64,000 nucleotides of DNA, from the IMG/VR virus record IMGVR_UViG_3300028275_000006, positions 62,001 through 126,000 of that record, one strand, 5' to 3'. Position 1 is the first letter of the stretch. The number at the start of each line of letters is the position of its first letter. The DNA is from a virus. The notes under the pieces are model-generated. The model worked only from the letters and a program-made list of their open reading frames with translations. It did not search any database and was not told the origin of the DNA. A program made the position numbers and the translations under genes. Positions 1 through 8,226 of the stretch are shown here, in pieces.

Positions 1-1177
1 CTAAGTTCTTATTACCATGTTTGCTTTTTAATTCGTAACCGCCTTTAACTTTAACAATATGTTCGTTAAACTGTTCTGGATTCATTTTACCCCAGTAACG
101 TAGCAATACTCCAGCAAGAGCATTGGCTTCGTTTTCGTCTGGACTGCCAGTTGCACCATCTAATTCTCTTGCTTCGTTTTGTTTGCGATGCACTAATTCG
201 TGTGCTAGTGTTCGCATAATATCCATTTGATGTCTATCTTTAACAGATACAACTATGTCTTGTGTTTCAGGATCAAAGTATCCAAGTGCAGTAGTCTTTG
301 TATCACCTACTAATTTAATACGTGGTGCTTGTTCTATTTCTAAAAGTTTGATAGCCCATAATGCAAAGTCTTTGATACGTTGCTTTTTATCTGGAGTCCA
401 TGCTTCCATCAATCCGCCGCCGTCACCGCCGTCTCCCGCAGGCACACTACCTACACCACTGTAGCCTGCATCGGTACCATATAGTCCGTAAGGACCTGGT
501 CCATATAACGCACCGTATTTGTTTCTGCGTTTTTTCTTACGACCTTCGTCTACATCTTTGTCACCACTAGTGGCAATTAATTTTCCTTGACTTCTATCTA
601 GACTTTTTAACTGCTGTGGTTCGTGTTCTTCTTCACCTTGTCCCACACGTTTAGCACGTTTAAGTCCATCTAATATTACTTGTAAACTATCTTCGTCTGC
701 TTGATATTTGATACCAATACCGCCAGCGGCTTCCCAAGCACTGATATTACTACCTCTGTCGTCAATTAATACGTTAGGCATTCCGCTAGGATTTCTAGCG
801 TACTTGGCTTTGTTTGAAACAATGTAAATGTTGTCTGGCAGTTGATTTAAGTGTTCATCGATCCAAATACGTTTGTATTTTTCACTGCCTTCGTGGTCGC
901 CGCGTAATGGGCTAGAACAAATATTGTAGCCACCGGCCACATCAACTACAATATCAATTAGTTTGTCTGCTGTAGGAAACTTTGGTAGACGTGCAAAAAA
1001 GTCTGTTCCTACCATTTTGTTTAATGTAGGATCAGTCTTCGCTGGTGGAATGTCTCTGTAGTTTCCGCTTTTAATGCCAGCAAGTTTAGCATACTCTGTG
1101 AAAAAGTCTGCAAGAACTCCGTCCATGTCTACATAGACTTCCATGCCTTGGGGTAATTCTAAATCGCTTGCTCTCAT
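1..1177 (-). CDS. HAD-type nucleotidase / zinc metallopeptidase fusion (C-terminus outside window)
   Basis: The frame is open from an ATG at 1177 to the window edge, so the C-terminus is missing (392 codons seen). Residues about 12-160 form a HAD phosphatase domain: DMDGVLADFF near residue 17 is motif I (two catalytic Asp), and NVLIDDRG near residue 150 matches the acidic motif IV of 5'-nucleotidase-type HADs. A Lys/Arg- and Gly-rich linker follows (about 200-250). The distal part carries HELVHRKQNEARELDG, an HExxH zinc-peptidase motif with a downstream NEANALAG that could give the third ligand. It overlaps the preceding gene by ATGA and is the last visible gene of the late operon starting near 4.8 kb. 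The HAD part is well supported; the peptidase part is a motif call. Fusion of the two is unusual. Confidence 0.8.
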   Translation of the reverse strand, partial: MRASDLELPQGMEVYVDMDGVLADFFTEYAKLAGIKSGNYRDIPPAKTDPTLNKMVGTDFFARLPKFPTADKLIDIVVDVAGGYNICSSPLRGDHEGSEKYKRIWIDEHLNQLPDNIYIVSNKAKYARNPSGMPNVLIDDRGSNISAWEAAGGIGIKYQADEDSLQVILDGLKRAKRVGQGEEEHEPQQLKSLDRSQGKLIATSGDKDVDEGRKKKRRNKYGALYGPGPYGLYGTDAGYSGVGSVPAGDGGDGGGLMEAWTPDKKQRIKDFALWAIKLLEIEQAPRIKLVGDTKTTALGYFDPETQDIVVSVKDRHQMDIMRTLAHELVHRKQNEARELDGATGSPDENEANALAGVLLRYWGKMNPEQFNEHIVKVKGGYELKSKHGNKNL

Positions 1178-1461
1178 TTTTTATTTACCGGTTTTTCGCC
1201 TGTCATGTAAGGTAAACTAAACCATAACTGAAACCACTCAGGTGTTCCAGGTTTAATGTTTTGTTCTCTCTGTATTCTGCCTTTATCACTGCCAGTAACA
1301 CTGATGTTACTGCCCTGATACTCGTGTAGTCTTGCGGCATGACCTAAGCCTGCAAGATACTGCATAGATTTAATTTCGTATATAGGATCAGAAGGATCAA
1401 GTAAGCAGTCGTCTGGACTGTCTTGATTTAAATTTTCTGTACTGATTCTATATTGTTTCAT
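1174..1461 (-). CDS. Conserved hypothetical phage protein with KPGTPEWF motif
   Basis: A 95-residue soluble protein with no recognised catalytic motif. The C-terminal third contains KPGTPEWFQLWF followed by LPYMTGEKP. A similar stretch (KEGSAEWFSWMQG) ends the nucleotidyltransferase-fold protein at 3583-4437, so the two may share a small C-terminal module. Start codon ATG at 1461, 3 bp after the stop of the nucleotidyltransferase gene; its own stop overlaps the next start (ATGA). It sits in the late operon of putative head-associated enzymes. Function unknown. Confidence 0.7.
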   Translation of the reverse strand: MKQYRISTENLNQDSPDDCLLDPSDPIYEIKSMQYLAGLGHAARLHEYQGSNISVTGSDKGRIQREQNIKPGTPEWFQLWFSLPYMTGEKPVNKK

Positions 1462-1464
1462 TTA

Positions 1465-2436
1465 TTATGAAACCTTAACAACAGTAAATCCTGCTTTTAC
1501 GTAGTGATCGTGAGCATAATTCTTTGCGTGTTCGCGACCTTTAGTAGTAGTTACACGGGGTGTTCTTTCAACTTCATTTCCGTCCTTGTCAATAAGAGTA
1601 AAACGGAATGAATACTCTTCTGGATCCGGTCCATTAACATATTCATCATCTTCGCGTTCACGACGTCCAAAGCCTGTGCGACTAGAATCGTAATCGCGTT
1701 GATACGCATCGTAACTACCGTAACGGCCTTCTTCTAATTCTGACATTTTCATAGCATCTTTTTCCTTCTTAGGTTCTTTTTCTTTTTTAGGCTCTTCTTT
1801 TTTCTTAGGTTCTTCTTTTTTCTTAGAATCTTTTTTCTTTGCTTTTTCCTTCGCCTTTTCTTCATAGGGCATCAAGTACTCGGCAACTAAGTCAAAGAAT
1901 GGTTTACCCATAACAGGTGTTTCTGAACTTACGCCAGCGGCATCGCTAAATGCTTGTCTGTCGCCTTTGGCTACTGCTTCACGTAAACTTGTAGCAGAGC
2001 TCTTACGTAATTCTAATTTTGCTTCTTCTATACTGTCGTGGAACAGTCTAATTTCTGGAAAATTGTATTCGCCGTGCGGACCAGACTTTCCATTATAATC
2101 TTGTACAGTAGGAACTACCCATGCTTCGTCAGTAACGATGATTAATTTTACTGCACCGTGTTTCTGATATACATAACTGGCTAATGTTAACCAACTTGTT
2201 TCGGCAACAATATGTCCTGTAACATCAGGCCAAATAACTTTCATACATTCTGTTTTTACATTGTATGGCAGTGGGTCTTTTGGTCCTACAGTACTTTCAT
2301 TAGTACCAACGTACCATACATCTTTAGTAGCGGCAGTTTCCCAAGCGGCTTTATGTCCTTTGTGCGGAGGATTGAATCGACCAAATATAATGGCTACTTC
2401 ACTTGTTTTATTTTCAAATAAATTTCTTAATCTCAT
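1465..2436 (-). CDS. HxGH cytidylyltransferase-like nucleotidyltransferase (NMN adenylyltransferase-like)
   Basis: 323 residues. The N-terminal half is a Rossmann-type nucleotidyltransferase: IFGRFNPPHKGH at about residues 17-28 is the GRFxPxHxGH ATP-binding motif, and SATSLREAVAKGD near residue 145 matches the ISxTxxR C-terminal motif of NMN/pantetheine adenylyltransferases. Such enzymes join a nucleotide to a small phosphorylated substrate (NadM-type in many phages). Residues about 195-230 are a very Lys/Glu-rich linker made of KKxEEPKK repeats, followed by a small C-terminal domain (RFTLIDKDGNEVERTPR onwards). The N-terminus MRLRNLFEN closely resembles that of the next gene upstream (MRLRELFVE) and looks like a T4-type capsid-targeting peptide, so packaging inside the head is possible. 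The substrate cannot be read from sequence. Confidence 0.8.
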   Translation of the reverse strand: MRLRNLFENKTSEVAIIFGRFNPPHKGHKAAWETAATKDVWYVGTNESTVGPKDPLPYNVKTECMKVIWPDVTGHIVAETSWLTLASYVYQKHGAVKLIIVTDEAWVVPTVQDYNGKSGPHGEYNFPEIRLFHDSIEEAKLELRKSSATSLREAVAKGDRQAFSDAAGVSSETPVMGKPFFDLVAEYLMPYEEKAKEKAKKKDSKKKEEPKKKEEPKKEKEPKKEKDAMKMSELEEGRYGSYDAYQRDYDSSRTGFGRREREDDEYVNGPDPEEYSFRFTLIDKDGNEVERTPRVTTTKGREHAKNYAHDHYVKAGFTVVKVS

Positions 2437-2437
2437 A

Positions 2438-3586
2438 TTATTCCCCAGGAGTCCACTGGTCTCTGTTTACTAACTTTACATTACCGAATTTCTTTTCAGG
2501 GCCAGCATAGCGTACACGACCTTCTCCGTTTGTGTCCCAGATATCTCCTTGCTCGCCTTCAACCTGTGCAAGTATTTGGTTTTTCATTGATTGTATTTGT
2601 TTAACTAGAGAAAATATAGCATCTACAGCGTTAGGATGGGCTTCTATTTTAGCCTGTATTTTTTCTTGTTTTCCTGCACTAACTTTTGACTTTTCCAACC
2701 ATGCGTTAAAATTCTGTAAACCTAAACTGCTTAACTGTTTAGCTCTTGCTGTTTGATTTACATAGGTGTAGAATATATTCTTAAGGTCACTTAACCCAGC
2801 AGTATCGGACAAGAATCCTTCGATTTGTTCTGCGTGTTGTTGTGCATAACCTTCAATGTTATCAATCATCTTAGTATCGATACTAACAGATTTTTTATTG
2901 TATATCGGACCTTGTACAATTAATTTAGGATTAGCATTAAATTGATCAAAATCGTCTAACGGTTCTTGTTCACTGTCATCCATTCCAAATTGTGGGAAAT
3001 AAGCATGACCGACAACCATTACATCTGCATAAGCAATACGCTTACCTAAATCACTGTCGCCTCTGACATGATAACAAGTTTGTGATTTAGGATTTGGACA
3101 GAATGTGTATACTCCGTCTTTTAAATCGGGCCTGTTTAAAAATAATGCGTCAGCATAGACAAAGCCTACAAAATCTTTTGGAGTTGCCGCATCAAATGCT
3201 GGATATAAATTTGCAAACTTGGCGGCAAATTCTTCACGTTGTTTACGCTCTTCTTCTGTCTTAGGTGTACCGCTCTTGTTAGCAATAAAATCTTTTACTG
3301 CTTCTGGATTATCTGTCTTAGCACCACGTGCCCAACCGTTGTGTCCTGCTAGAATTAATGGTCCATTCTTTGTTTCACGACCCCAATAGATTTGAGGATT
3401 ACCGTCCCATTTCATGCGAATGCTTTCAGAACCTTCTTGTGTAGCGATTTCTTTAACGTGGTCTAATGCTTCGATGGTACCGTCGATGCCGTAGAAGAAA
3501 ACTAGATCTTCGAGATGGTTGAATGCACGGCCCAGTTTCTTTTTAACTGTTTCTGTGGATTCAACAAATAGTTCTCTTAATCTCAT
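2438..3586 (-). CDS. Phage protein with ligase-like KxDG motif (DUF6267-like)
   Basis: 382 residues, starting MRLRELFVESTETVKK. The segment IRMKWDGNPQIYWGR at about residues 56-70 has the K-x-D-G of motif I in covalent nucleotidyltransferases (ATP-dependent DNA/RNA ligases, capping enzymes), followed by the usual downstream Arg. FVGFVYADALF (about 143-153) could be the motif III region, and VRYAGPEKKFGNVKLVNR near the C-terminus has lysines that could form motif V. It resembles conserved myovirus proteins that I recall as DUF6267, though I am not certain of the family name. It overlaps the upstream gene by 4 bp (ATGA) and ends 1 bp before the next gene. Ligase-like activity is an inference; conserved phage protein is secure. 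Confidence 0.65.
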   Translation of the reverse strand: MRLRELFVESTETVKKKLGRAFNHLEDLVFFYGIDGTIEALDHVKEIATQEGSESIRMKWDGNPQIYWGRETKNGPLILAGHNGWARGAKTDNPEAVKDFIANKSGTPKTEEERKQREEFAAKFANLYPAFDAATPKDFVGFVYADALFLNRPDLKDGVYTFCPNPKSQTCYHVRGDSDLGKRIAYADVMVVGHAYFPQFGMDDSEQEPLDDFDQFNANPKLIVQGPIYNKKSVSIDTKMIDNIEGYAQQHAEQIEGFLSDTAGLSDLKNIFYTYVNQTARAKQLSSLGLQNFNAWLEKSKVSAGKQEKIQAKIEAHPNAVDAIFSLVKQIQSMKNQILAQVEGEQGDIWDTNGEGRVRYAGPEKKFGNVKLVNRDQWTPGE

Positions 3587-4437
3587 TCTTCGCCCCTTGA
3601 CTGCTTGGGACCTTTACGTTGTTTCCATTTTTTATCTGTACTGCACCAGTAACGTCCATAAGTACCTTCTACTACGCCTTGCATCCATGAGAACCATTCG
3701 GCAGAACCTTCTTTAACATCTTCAGGCTTTTTGCCTTCGTTGCCAGGCCAGTTCTCATCGGCTAGTGCGTGTTGAATTTTTGGATTTTGTTCTTTACCTG
3801 GTAGTGCGGCAATAATTCTTTCTACATTACCTAAGTCAGCGGCAGTAGCATGAGCACCGATTAAAATTTTAGCAACTTCGTCTGCATTGTGAGAAACAAA
3901 GTCTGCCTTCTTTCCATTTTCATCTCGGGCAAACAGCCCTTGGAATCCGCTCCACATTAGTCCGTAAGGATATCTTTGGTTACGAGTTTCTTTAGCAATA
4001 CTGGAAAGTAGTATGTGCTTATGTAAACCTTTGAATGGAGTATTTTCAATGCTATAATCGTGTTGATGAAATTTACTAACAGAGCCAGCATCTTTAACAA
4101 ACATAATATCTGCTTGTGCAAACTTATCGCCGTTAGGAACTTTAATGTGTACATTGATGCCAGTTAGTGCAGATTCGGTGCCTCTATCTTGAAAGTATGT
4201 TTTTAATTTTTGTCTTGCTTCTTTGGCTGTCTTAACTTTAAAAAAGTCTAACATGGACTGCTCGTCGACCATTAAGTCCATGTCTCCAGAACTGGCTTTA
4301 TGGCCGGCACTGCCAACAGGAATTAAATCAATGCCCTGCGGCATCATTGATTGCGCCTTGGCTAGTACTTCCTTGGCTTCATCCTTGCCAAATGGTTCTA
4401 CATCAGGAAATACATTTCCACCTTCTAATAGGATCAT
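3583..4437 (-). CDS. Pol-beta-type nucleotidyltransferase-fold protein
   Basis: 284 residues. PVGSAGHKASSGDMDLMVD (about 41-59) fits the GS-x(9-13)-DxD signature of the DNA-polymerase-beta nucleotidyltransferase superfamily, and KFAQADIMFV (about 105-114) supplies the third acidic residue in a beta strand. The mid-region is rich in HxH/His residues (HQHDYSIENTPFKGLHKH). The C-terminus carries a KEGSAEWFSWMQG segment shared with the 95-residue protein at 1174-1461, then a basic tail. Enzymes of this fold transfer nucleotides to RNA ends, proteins or antibiotics; the acceptor here is unknown. It is 4-bp coupled to both neighbours in the late operon of putative internal-head enzymes. Confidence 0.7.
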   Translation of the reverse strand: MILLEGGNVFPDVEPFGKDEAKEVLAKAQSMMPQGIDLIPVGSAGHKASSGDMDLMVDEQSMLDFFKVKTAKEARQKLKTYFQDRGTESALTGINVHIKVPNGDKFAQADIMFVKDAGSVSKFHQHDYSIENTPFKGLHKHILLSSIAKETRNQRYPYGLMWSGFQGLFARDENGKKADFVSHNADEVAKILIGAHATAADLGNVERIIAALPGKEQNPKIQHALADENWPGNEGKKPEDVKEGSAEWFSWMQGVVEGTYGRYWCSTDKKWKQRKGPKQSRGEE

Positions 4438-4778
4438 TCATCTCTCCCATCATAAACACCGTTTTCGATGTTATGTTTTTCTTCGTGGAACATTTTAACA
4501 GCCAAGTCCTGTACTTCTTCGGGATCGAATAATACTTTTGGGTTTTGGGTGATTTTGAATTTATTGCAATAAACTGGTATGGCTTTATCGATGCAGGGCA
4601 TAAATGACATTTCGTTGCACTTGCCGCCGGATTTCAACTTGCCTTTTAATTCAGCGATTACAGGATAAACTACCTTACGATAAAAACGTGGGTCGTTGTG
4701 CATAAAAAACTTTAAATCATCGACGAAATCGACGTCTTTAAACTGTTCTGCTTGCTTATCTACATCATTTATTTTCAT
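4434..4778 (-). CDS. Conserved hypothetical myovirus protein
   Basis: 114 residues from the ATG at 4778 (MKINDVDKQAEQ), which has GGTGAT a few bases upstream. A longer version from a GTG at 4823 has no Shine-Dalgarno, so I prefer the ATG. A central segment DDLKFFMHNDPRFYRKVVYP is typical of a small conserved family in T4-like marine phages; four Cys lie between about residues 60 and 85 (KCNEMSFMPCIDKAIPVYC). First gene after the late promoter at 4831-4840, with 4-bp coupling to the next gene. Function unknown; probably late and head-related from its position. Confidence 0.65.
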   Translation of the reverse strand: MKINDVDKQAEQFKDVDFVDDLKFFMHNDPRFYRKVVYPVIAELKGKLKSGGKCNEMSFMPCIDKAIPVYCNKFKITQNPKVLFDPEEVQDLAVKMFHEEKHNIENGVYDGRDE

Positions 4779-4830
4779 ATAATCACCATGTTCTGCATAG
4801 AGCCGCGGATATACATACTCCACTAATAGA

Positions 4831-4840
4831 GTATTTATGC
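4831..4840 (-). promoter_or_regulatory. Late promoter (GCATAAATAC) of the 1-4.8 kb operon
   Basis: On the minus strand the sequence reads GCATAAATAC, a one-base variant of the T4 late-promoter box TATAAATA. It lies about 50 nt upstream of the preferred start of the first gene of the leftmost operon, in the only gap between it and the early ClpA operon. Confidence 0.6.
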
Positions 4841-4855
4841 TATTTTACAACTGTA

Positions 4856-5500
4856 TTAAATTTCGCTGATTAGGTACATTTCGTCCACTCTGCGTATCTT
4901 ATTGCCCAGGAATAGTCTGCACATTCCTAGGGTCTTTTCATTTGCGGCGTAAAAGTAGCCTTCGGAGTGGTATGTACGCTTTAGCAGTTTAATGCTGGGA
5001 ATCTGCTCTGCCCATGCGTGGAAACTTTCGCTAGAATCACGTAGAGGATTTACAGTTACTCTATACTTGTGCGTATACTTTTTAGATATAATACAGTTAG
5101 GGTTAGTTAATAGAAACTTCCTAACTTTATCGTCTGCAGGTTTAGTTACTTCTTTAACATGTCCTAATAGTTGAACAGCATCTAATAAAGAATCACTGTT
5201 GGTGTAAATGCTTAATGTGTCGCTTTCTACACGCAACAAAAAATCAGTTTCTTTATTAAGTAAATCTACAAGTTTGTTTATGTAGATTACATCACTGACT
5301 GTAGCATATTTCTTACGCCAGGATCTAAGTTGTACTCTACCATCCGGGACGGCTTCAATTTGATCACTAAGAATCTTGATTGAAGCCATTGCCCGAGCGA
5401 TAGTTCTGCTACGAAACTCCGAAGCAAAAACATTTATTACACTAATCTTGTTGACATATTTGTCAAAAAACAATTTAGATGTTTGCTTGTACAGTTTCAT
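4856..5500 (-). CDS. Hypothetical protein
   Basis: 214 residues from the ATG at 5500 (MKLYKQTSKLFFDKYVN). Longer upstream starts would overlap ClpA further. The protein is basic and lacks a motif I can name; it has mixed alpha/beta character with phrases such as YKYRVTVNPL-like strands and HAWAEQIPSIKLLKR. It overlaps the end of clpA by 26 bp, so it is translationally coupled to it and is the last gene of the DnaJ-deformylase-ClpA operon. It may be an early accessory protein of that operon; that is inferred from position only. Confidence 0.6.
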   Translation of the reverse strand: MKLYKQTSKLFFDKYVNKISVINVFASEFRSRTIARAMASIKILSDQIEAVPDGRVQLRSWRKKYATVSDVIYINKLVDLLNKETDFLLRVESDTLSIYTNSDSLLDAVQLLGHVKEVTKPADDKVRKFLLTNPNCIISKKYTHKYRVTVNPLRDSSESFHAWAEQIPSIKLLKRTYHSEGYFYAANEKTLGMCRLFLGNKIRRVDEMYLISEI

Positions 5501-7715
5501 TCTGTAATTCGAGTTTAATTTCATCGTCTTCAACATTGATGTTTACTGCTCCACCCTGTTTCAGACCACCAAACAACATAAGTTTGGATAATGGACGCTT
5601 AATATCCTTATCGATTACACGTTGCAATGGGCGAGCACCCATCTTCTTATCAAAGCCCTTATCTACCAAGTAGTCAATTGCTTCGTTGCTGATTGTAATC
5701 TTAATGCCCTTATCCTTGACCTGTGTTTTTAACTCAACTAAGAACTTGCCAACAATTTTAATCATTGTTTCTTTGCTTAGTTTACCAAATGTAACAACAC
5801 CATCTAAACGATTGCGGAACTCTGGAGCGAAGAATTTCTTAAGTTCTTTATCTTCGTAGTCATTATCTTGACTACCAAAACCAATAACGTTCTTTTCAGC
5901 ATCTTGTGCGCCAAGGTTAGTAGTCATAATCAAAATAATGTTACGAGCATCTGCTACTTTACCATTAGATCCTGTTACAAAACCATTGTCCATAATCTGT
6001 AATAGGATAGTTGCTACATCTGGATGTGACTTTTCAATTTCGTCTAACAATAGAACACAATGTGGATTCTCTTGTAGTTTAGTAATCAACAAGCCAGCGT
6101 TTTCTTCAAAGCCAACATATCCAGGAGGGCTACCAATCAACTTAGATACGCTGTGTTTTTCTTGATACTCCGACATGTCAAAGCGAATAAGTGGAACACC
6201 TAACTGTTTACTAAGTTGTTTTGCGGCTTCAGTCTTACCAACACCAGTTGGCCCCATGAATACAAAACTACCCACTGGTTTATTATCAGATTTAAGTCCT
6301 GCTTGTGCTACAAGAATCTTATCAACGATTTCGTCAATGGCTTCATCTTGCCCATAAACTTCACCTTTAAGGTTCTTTTCAAGGTTAACAAGATTTTCGT
6401 TTTCTTTTTCCTTGACTGTGTCTTCGGGAAGTTTAACCATTTTTGCTAATTCGTATTGAATCTCAGGAACATCGACAATCTTATGTTCTGCGTTCTTAAT
6501 ATTGAAACGACTACAAGCCACATCAATTAGATCAATTGCTTTATCTGGTAATTTCTTATCTGTCATATATTTTACAGATAATTTAACTGCTGTTTCAATA
6601 GCCGCATCTGTAATTTCAGCACCGTGATGTTTTTCGTAATACTTCTTAATACCTTTAAGAATATCTACTGCTACTTCTGGAGTAGGCTCGTCAACAGTGA
6701 TGCGTTGGAAACGGCGCATTAACGCACGATCCTTTTCAAAGTACTTACGATATTCTTCCCAAGTAGTAGATGCAACTACTTTAATGTTGCCTTTGCTTAG
6801 AGCAGGCTTCATCATATTAGCCAAGTCATTGGCATTACCTTGTCCACCTGCGCCTGCGCCACTAATCATGTGTGCTTCATCGATGAACAATACAGTTTTG
6901 CCTTTGCCTGTTAGTGCCTTAAGTACTAATTTAAAACGTTCTTCAAAGTCACCGCGATATTTACTACCAGCAAGCATAGCACTAATGTCTAAGTTATAGA
7001 CTGTATATTCTTTTAAGAAGTCAGGAACAGCACCATTAATAATATTATGTGCTAGGCCTTCTGCGATAGCAGTCTTACCTACACCAGGGTCGCCTACTAA
7101 CAATACATTATTTTTAGTTCTGCGACCGAGCCCTAGCGCAATTTGTTCTAGTTCTTCAGTTCTACCGATAACTGGATCGATTTTATTTTTCTTGACTTGG
7201 TCATTGAGGTTAGTAGTAAATGCTTTCAGTGCTTTTTCACTTTGTGCATCTGTGACCTGTTCTTCTTCGTCTTCATCGATTTCGCTGTTAATAAAATCAG
7301 CAAACTTTTCACGATCCACGCCGCCCTTATTAATATAGAATACAGCGTAACTGCGCTTTTCGCTAAGTGCGCTCATAAACACATCTACAAGCTCAATGCT
7401 TTGACGTCCGCTGAAAAGGACTTGTGTGAATGCACGATTAAGAACACGCTCAACAGTTTGAGTCTTCTTAGGTTTAAATCCTTTGGGAATTGGATCTATT
7501 TTAATTTCGTCTAATTGATTTTTAAGATAGTGTTCGAGATTCTTTTTAATGTAATCCCCGTCACCACCGAAGTTTACAAGAAGTTCGTAGAACTTTTCTT
7601 CGCAGAGCATAGCAAAAATAAGATGCTCTAGCGTGACATATTCGTGTCCTAATTTTTTACAGTCTGCAACAGCCTTTTCAAAAACTACTTGCAGTTGATC
7701 ACTTGGTTCTACCAT
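5475..7715 (-). CDS. clpA: ATP-dependent Clp protease ATP-binding subunit ClpA
   Basis: 746 residues, close to the 758 of E. coli ClpA. Order: N-domain (about 1-140, with EYVTLEHLIFAML), AAA+ module D1 (GDPGVGKT Walker A near 208, VLFIDEAH Walker B), AAA+ module D2 (GPTGVGKT near 488, VLLLDEIEKSHPD Walker B, APEFRNRLD sensor region) and the C-terminal D2-small domain. There is no ClpB middle coiled coil. VIGFGSQDN at about 610 sits exactly where ClpA carries its IGL/IGF ClpP-docking loop, so this unfoldase should dock onto ClpP; a ClpP is encoded at 44296-44919. The start overlaps the end of the deformylase gene by 17 bp. Expected role: ATP-driven unfolding of host or phage proteins for degradation in the infected cytoplasm. 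Confidence 0.95.
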   Translation of the reverse strand: MVEPSDQLQVVFEKAVADCKKLGHEYVTLEHLIFAMLCEEKFYELLVNFGGDGDYIKKNLEHYLKNQLDEIKIDPIPKGFKPKKTQTVERVLNRAFTQVLFSGRQSIELVDVFMSALSEKRSYAVFYINKGGVDREKFADFINSEIDEDEEEQVTDAQSEKALKAFTTNLNDQVKKNKIDPVIGRTEELEQIALGLGRRTKNNVLLVGDPGVGKTAIAEGLAHNIINGAVPDFLKEYTVYNLDISAMLAGSKYRGDFEERFKLVLKALTGKGKTVLFIDEAHMISGAGAGGQGNANDLANMMKPALSKGNIKVVASTTWEEYRKYFEKDRALMRRFQRITVDEPTPEVAVDILKGIKKYYEKHHGAEITDAAIETAVKLSVKYMTDKKLPDKAIDLIDVACSRFNIKNAEHKIVDVPEIQYELAKMVKLPEDTVKEKENENLVNLEKNLKGEVYGQDEAIDEIVDKILVAQAGLKSDNKPVGSFVFMGPTGVGKTEAAKQLSKQLGVPLIRFDMSEYQEKHSVSKLIGSPPGYVGFEENAGLLITKLQENPHCVLLLDEIEKSHPDVATILLQIMDNGFVTGSNGKVADARNIILIMTTNLGAQDAEKNVIGFGSQDNDYEDKELKKFFAPEFRNRLDGVVTFGKLSKETMIKIVGKFLVELKTQVKDKGIKITISNEAIDYLVDKGFDKKMGARPLQRVIDKDIKRPLSKLMLFGGLKQGGAVNINVEDDEIKLELQNETVQANI

Positions 7716-8226
7716 TTAATTTCCTCTGTTTTTTCAGTGCTAAATCTAACTTTAACTTACTTACTCTTTTGGTAAAAGTAATGCCGTCTAAGTGGTCAAT
7801 TTCATGTTGAATACACTTGGCGTCATAACCACTTAATGTAATTGTACATTCTTTTGCTGTCTTGTCAAGATATTTTATTGTAATATTATTAAATCTGTTA
7901 ATCTTTATGAACAAATTTGGAAAACTCAAACAGCCTTCCTCGTCTATACACTCGTCGGATCCGCTGACAATTTCGGGATTAAACATGGCAAATGGTTCTT
8001 GCCCACTAGGTTTGACTACAACAACTCTGCGATCAAATCCAACTTGATTAGCGGCAATGCCGATGCCACGGCCGCCTAGCATTATCTCGACCATGGCTTG
8101 TTCTATTTGGTTAGGATCGATGCCGCAATTAAAATCAAAGGGCTCTAATTTTGTATAGAGTATTGGGTCTGGATCTGTTCTAAGATAAAAATCTTTAGGT
8201 TCTGTAACGGTCTGAAAGTTGCTCAA
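7699..8226 (-). CDS. def: Peptide deformylase
   Basis: Removes the N-formyl group from nascent proteins. All three family motifs are present: [10 protein letters not shown] (GxGxAAxQ), EEGCLSFP (EGCLS, metal-binding Cys) and QHEIDHLDG (HExDH, two His ligands and catalytic Glu). Start choice: an ATG at 8337 would overlap dnaJ by 143 bp, whereas a TTG at 8226, with AGATAAGA upstream, gives 175 residues, the usual length, and an overlap of about 30 bp. It ends 17 bp inside clpA. Cyanophage deformylases are known and thought to help maturation of short-lived host proteins; here the gene is part of a protein-quality operon with dnaJ and clpA. Confidence 0.92.
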   Translation of the reverse strand: MSNFQTVTEPKDFYLRTDPDPILYTKLEPFDFNCGIDPNQIEQAMVEIMLGGRGIGIAANQVGFDRRVVVVKPSGQEPFAMFNPEIVSGSDECIDEEGCLSFPNLFIKINRFNNITIKYLDKTAKECTITLSGYDAKCIQHEIDHLDGITFTKRVSKLKLDLALKKQRKLNGRTK

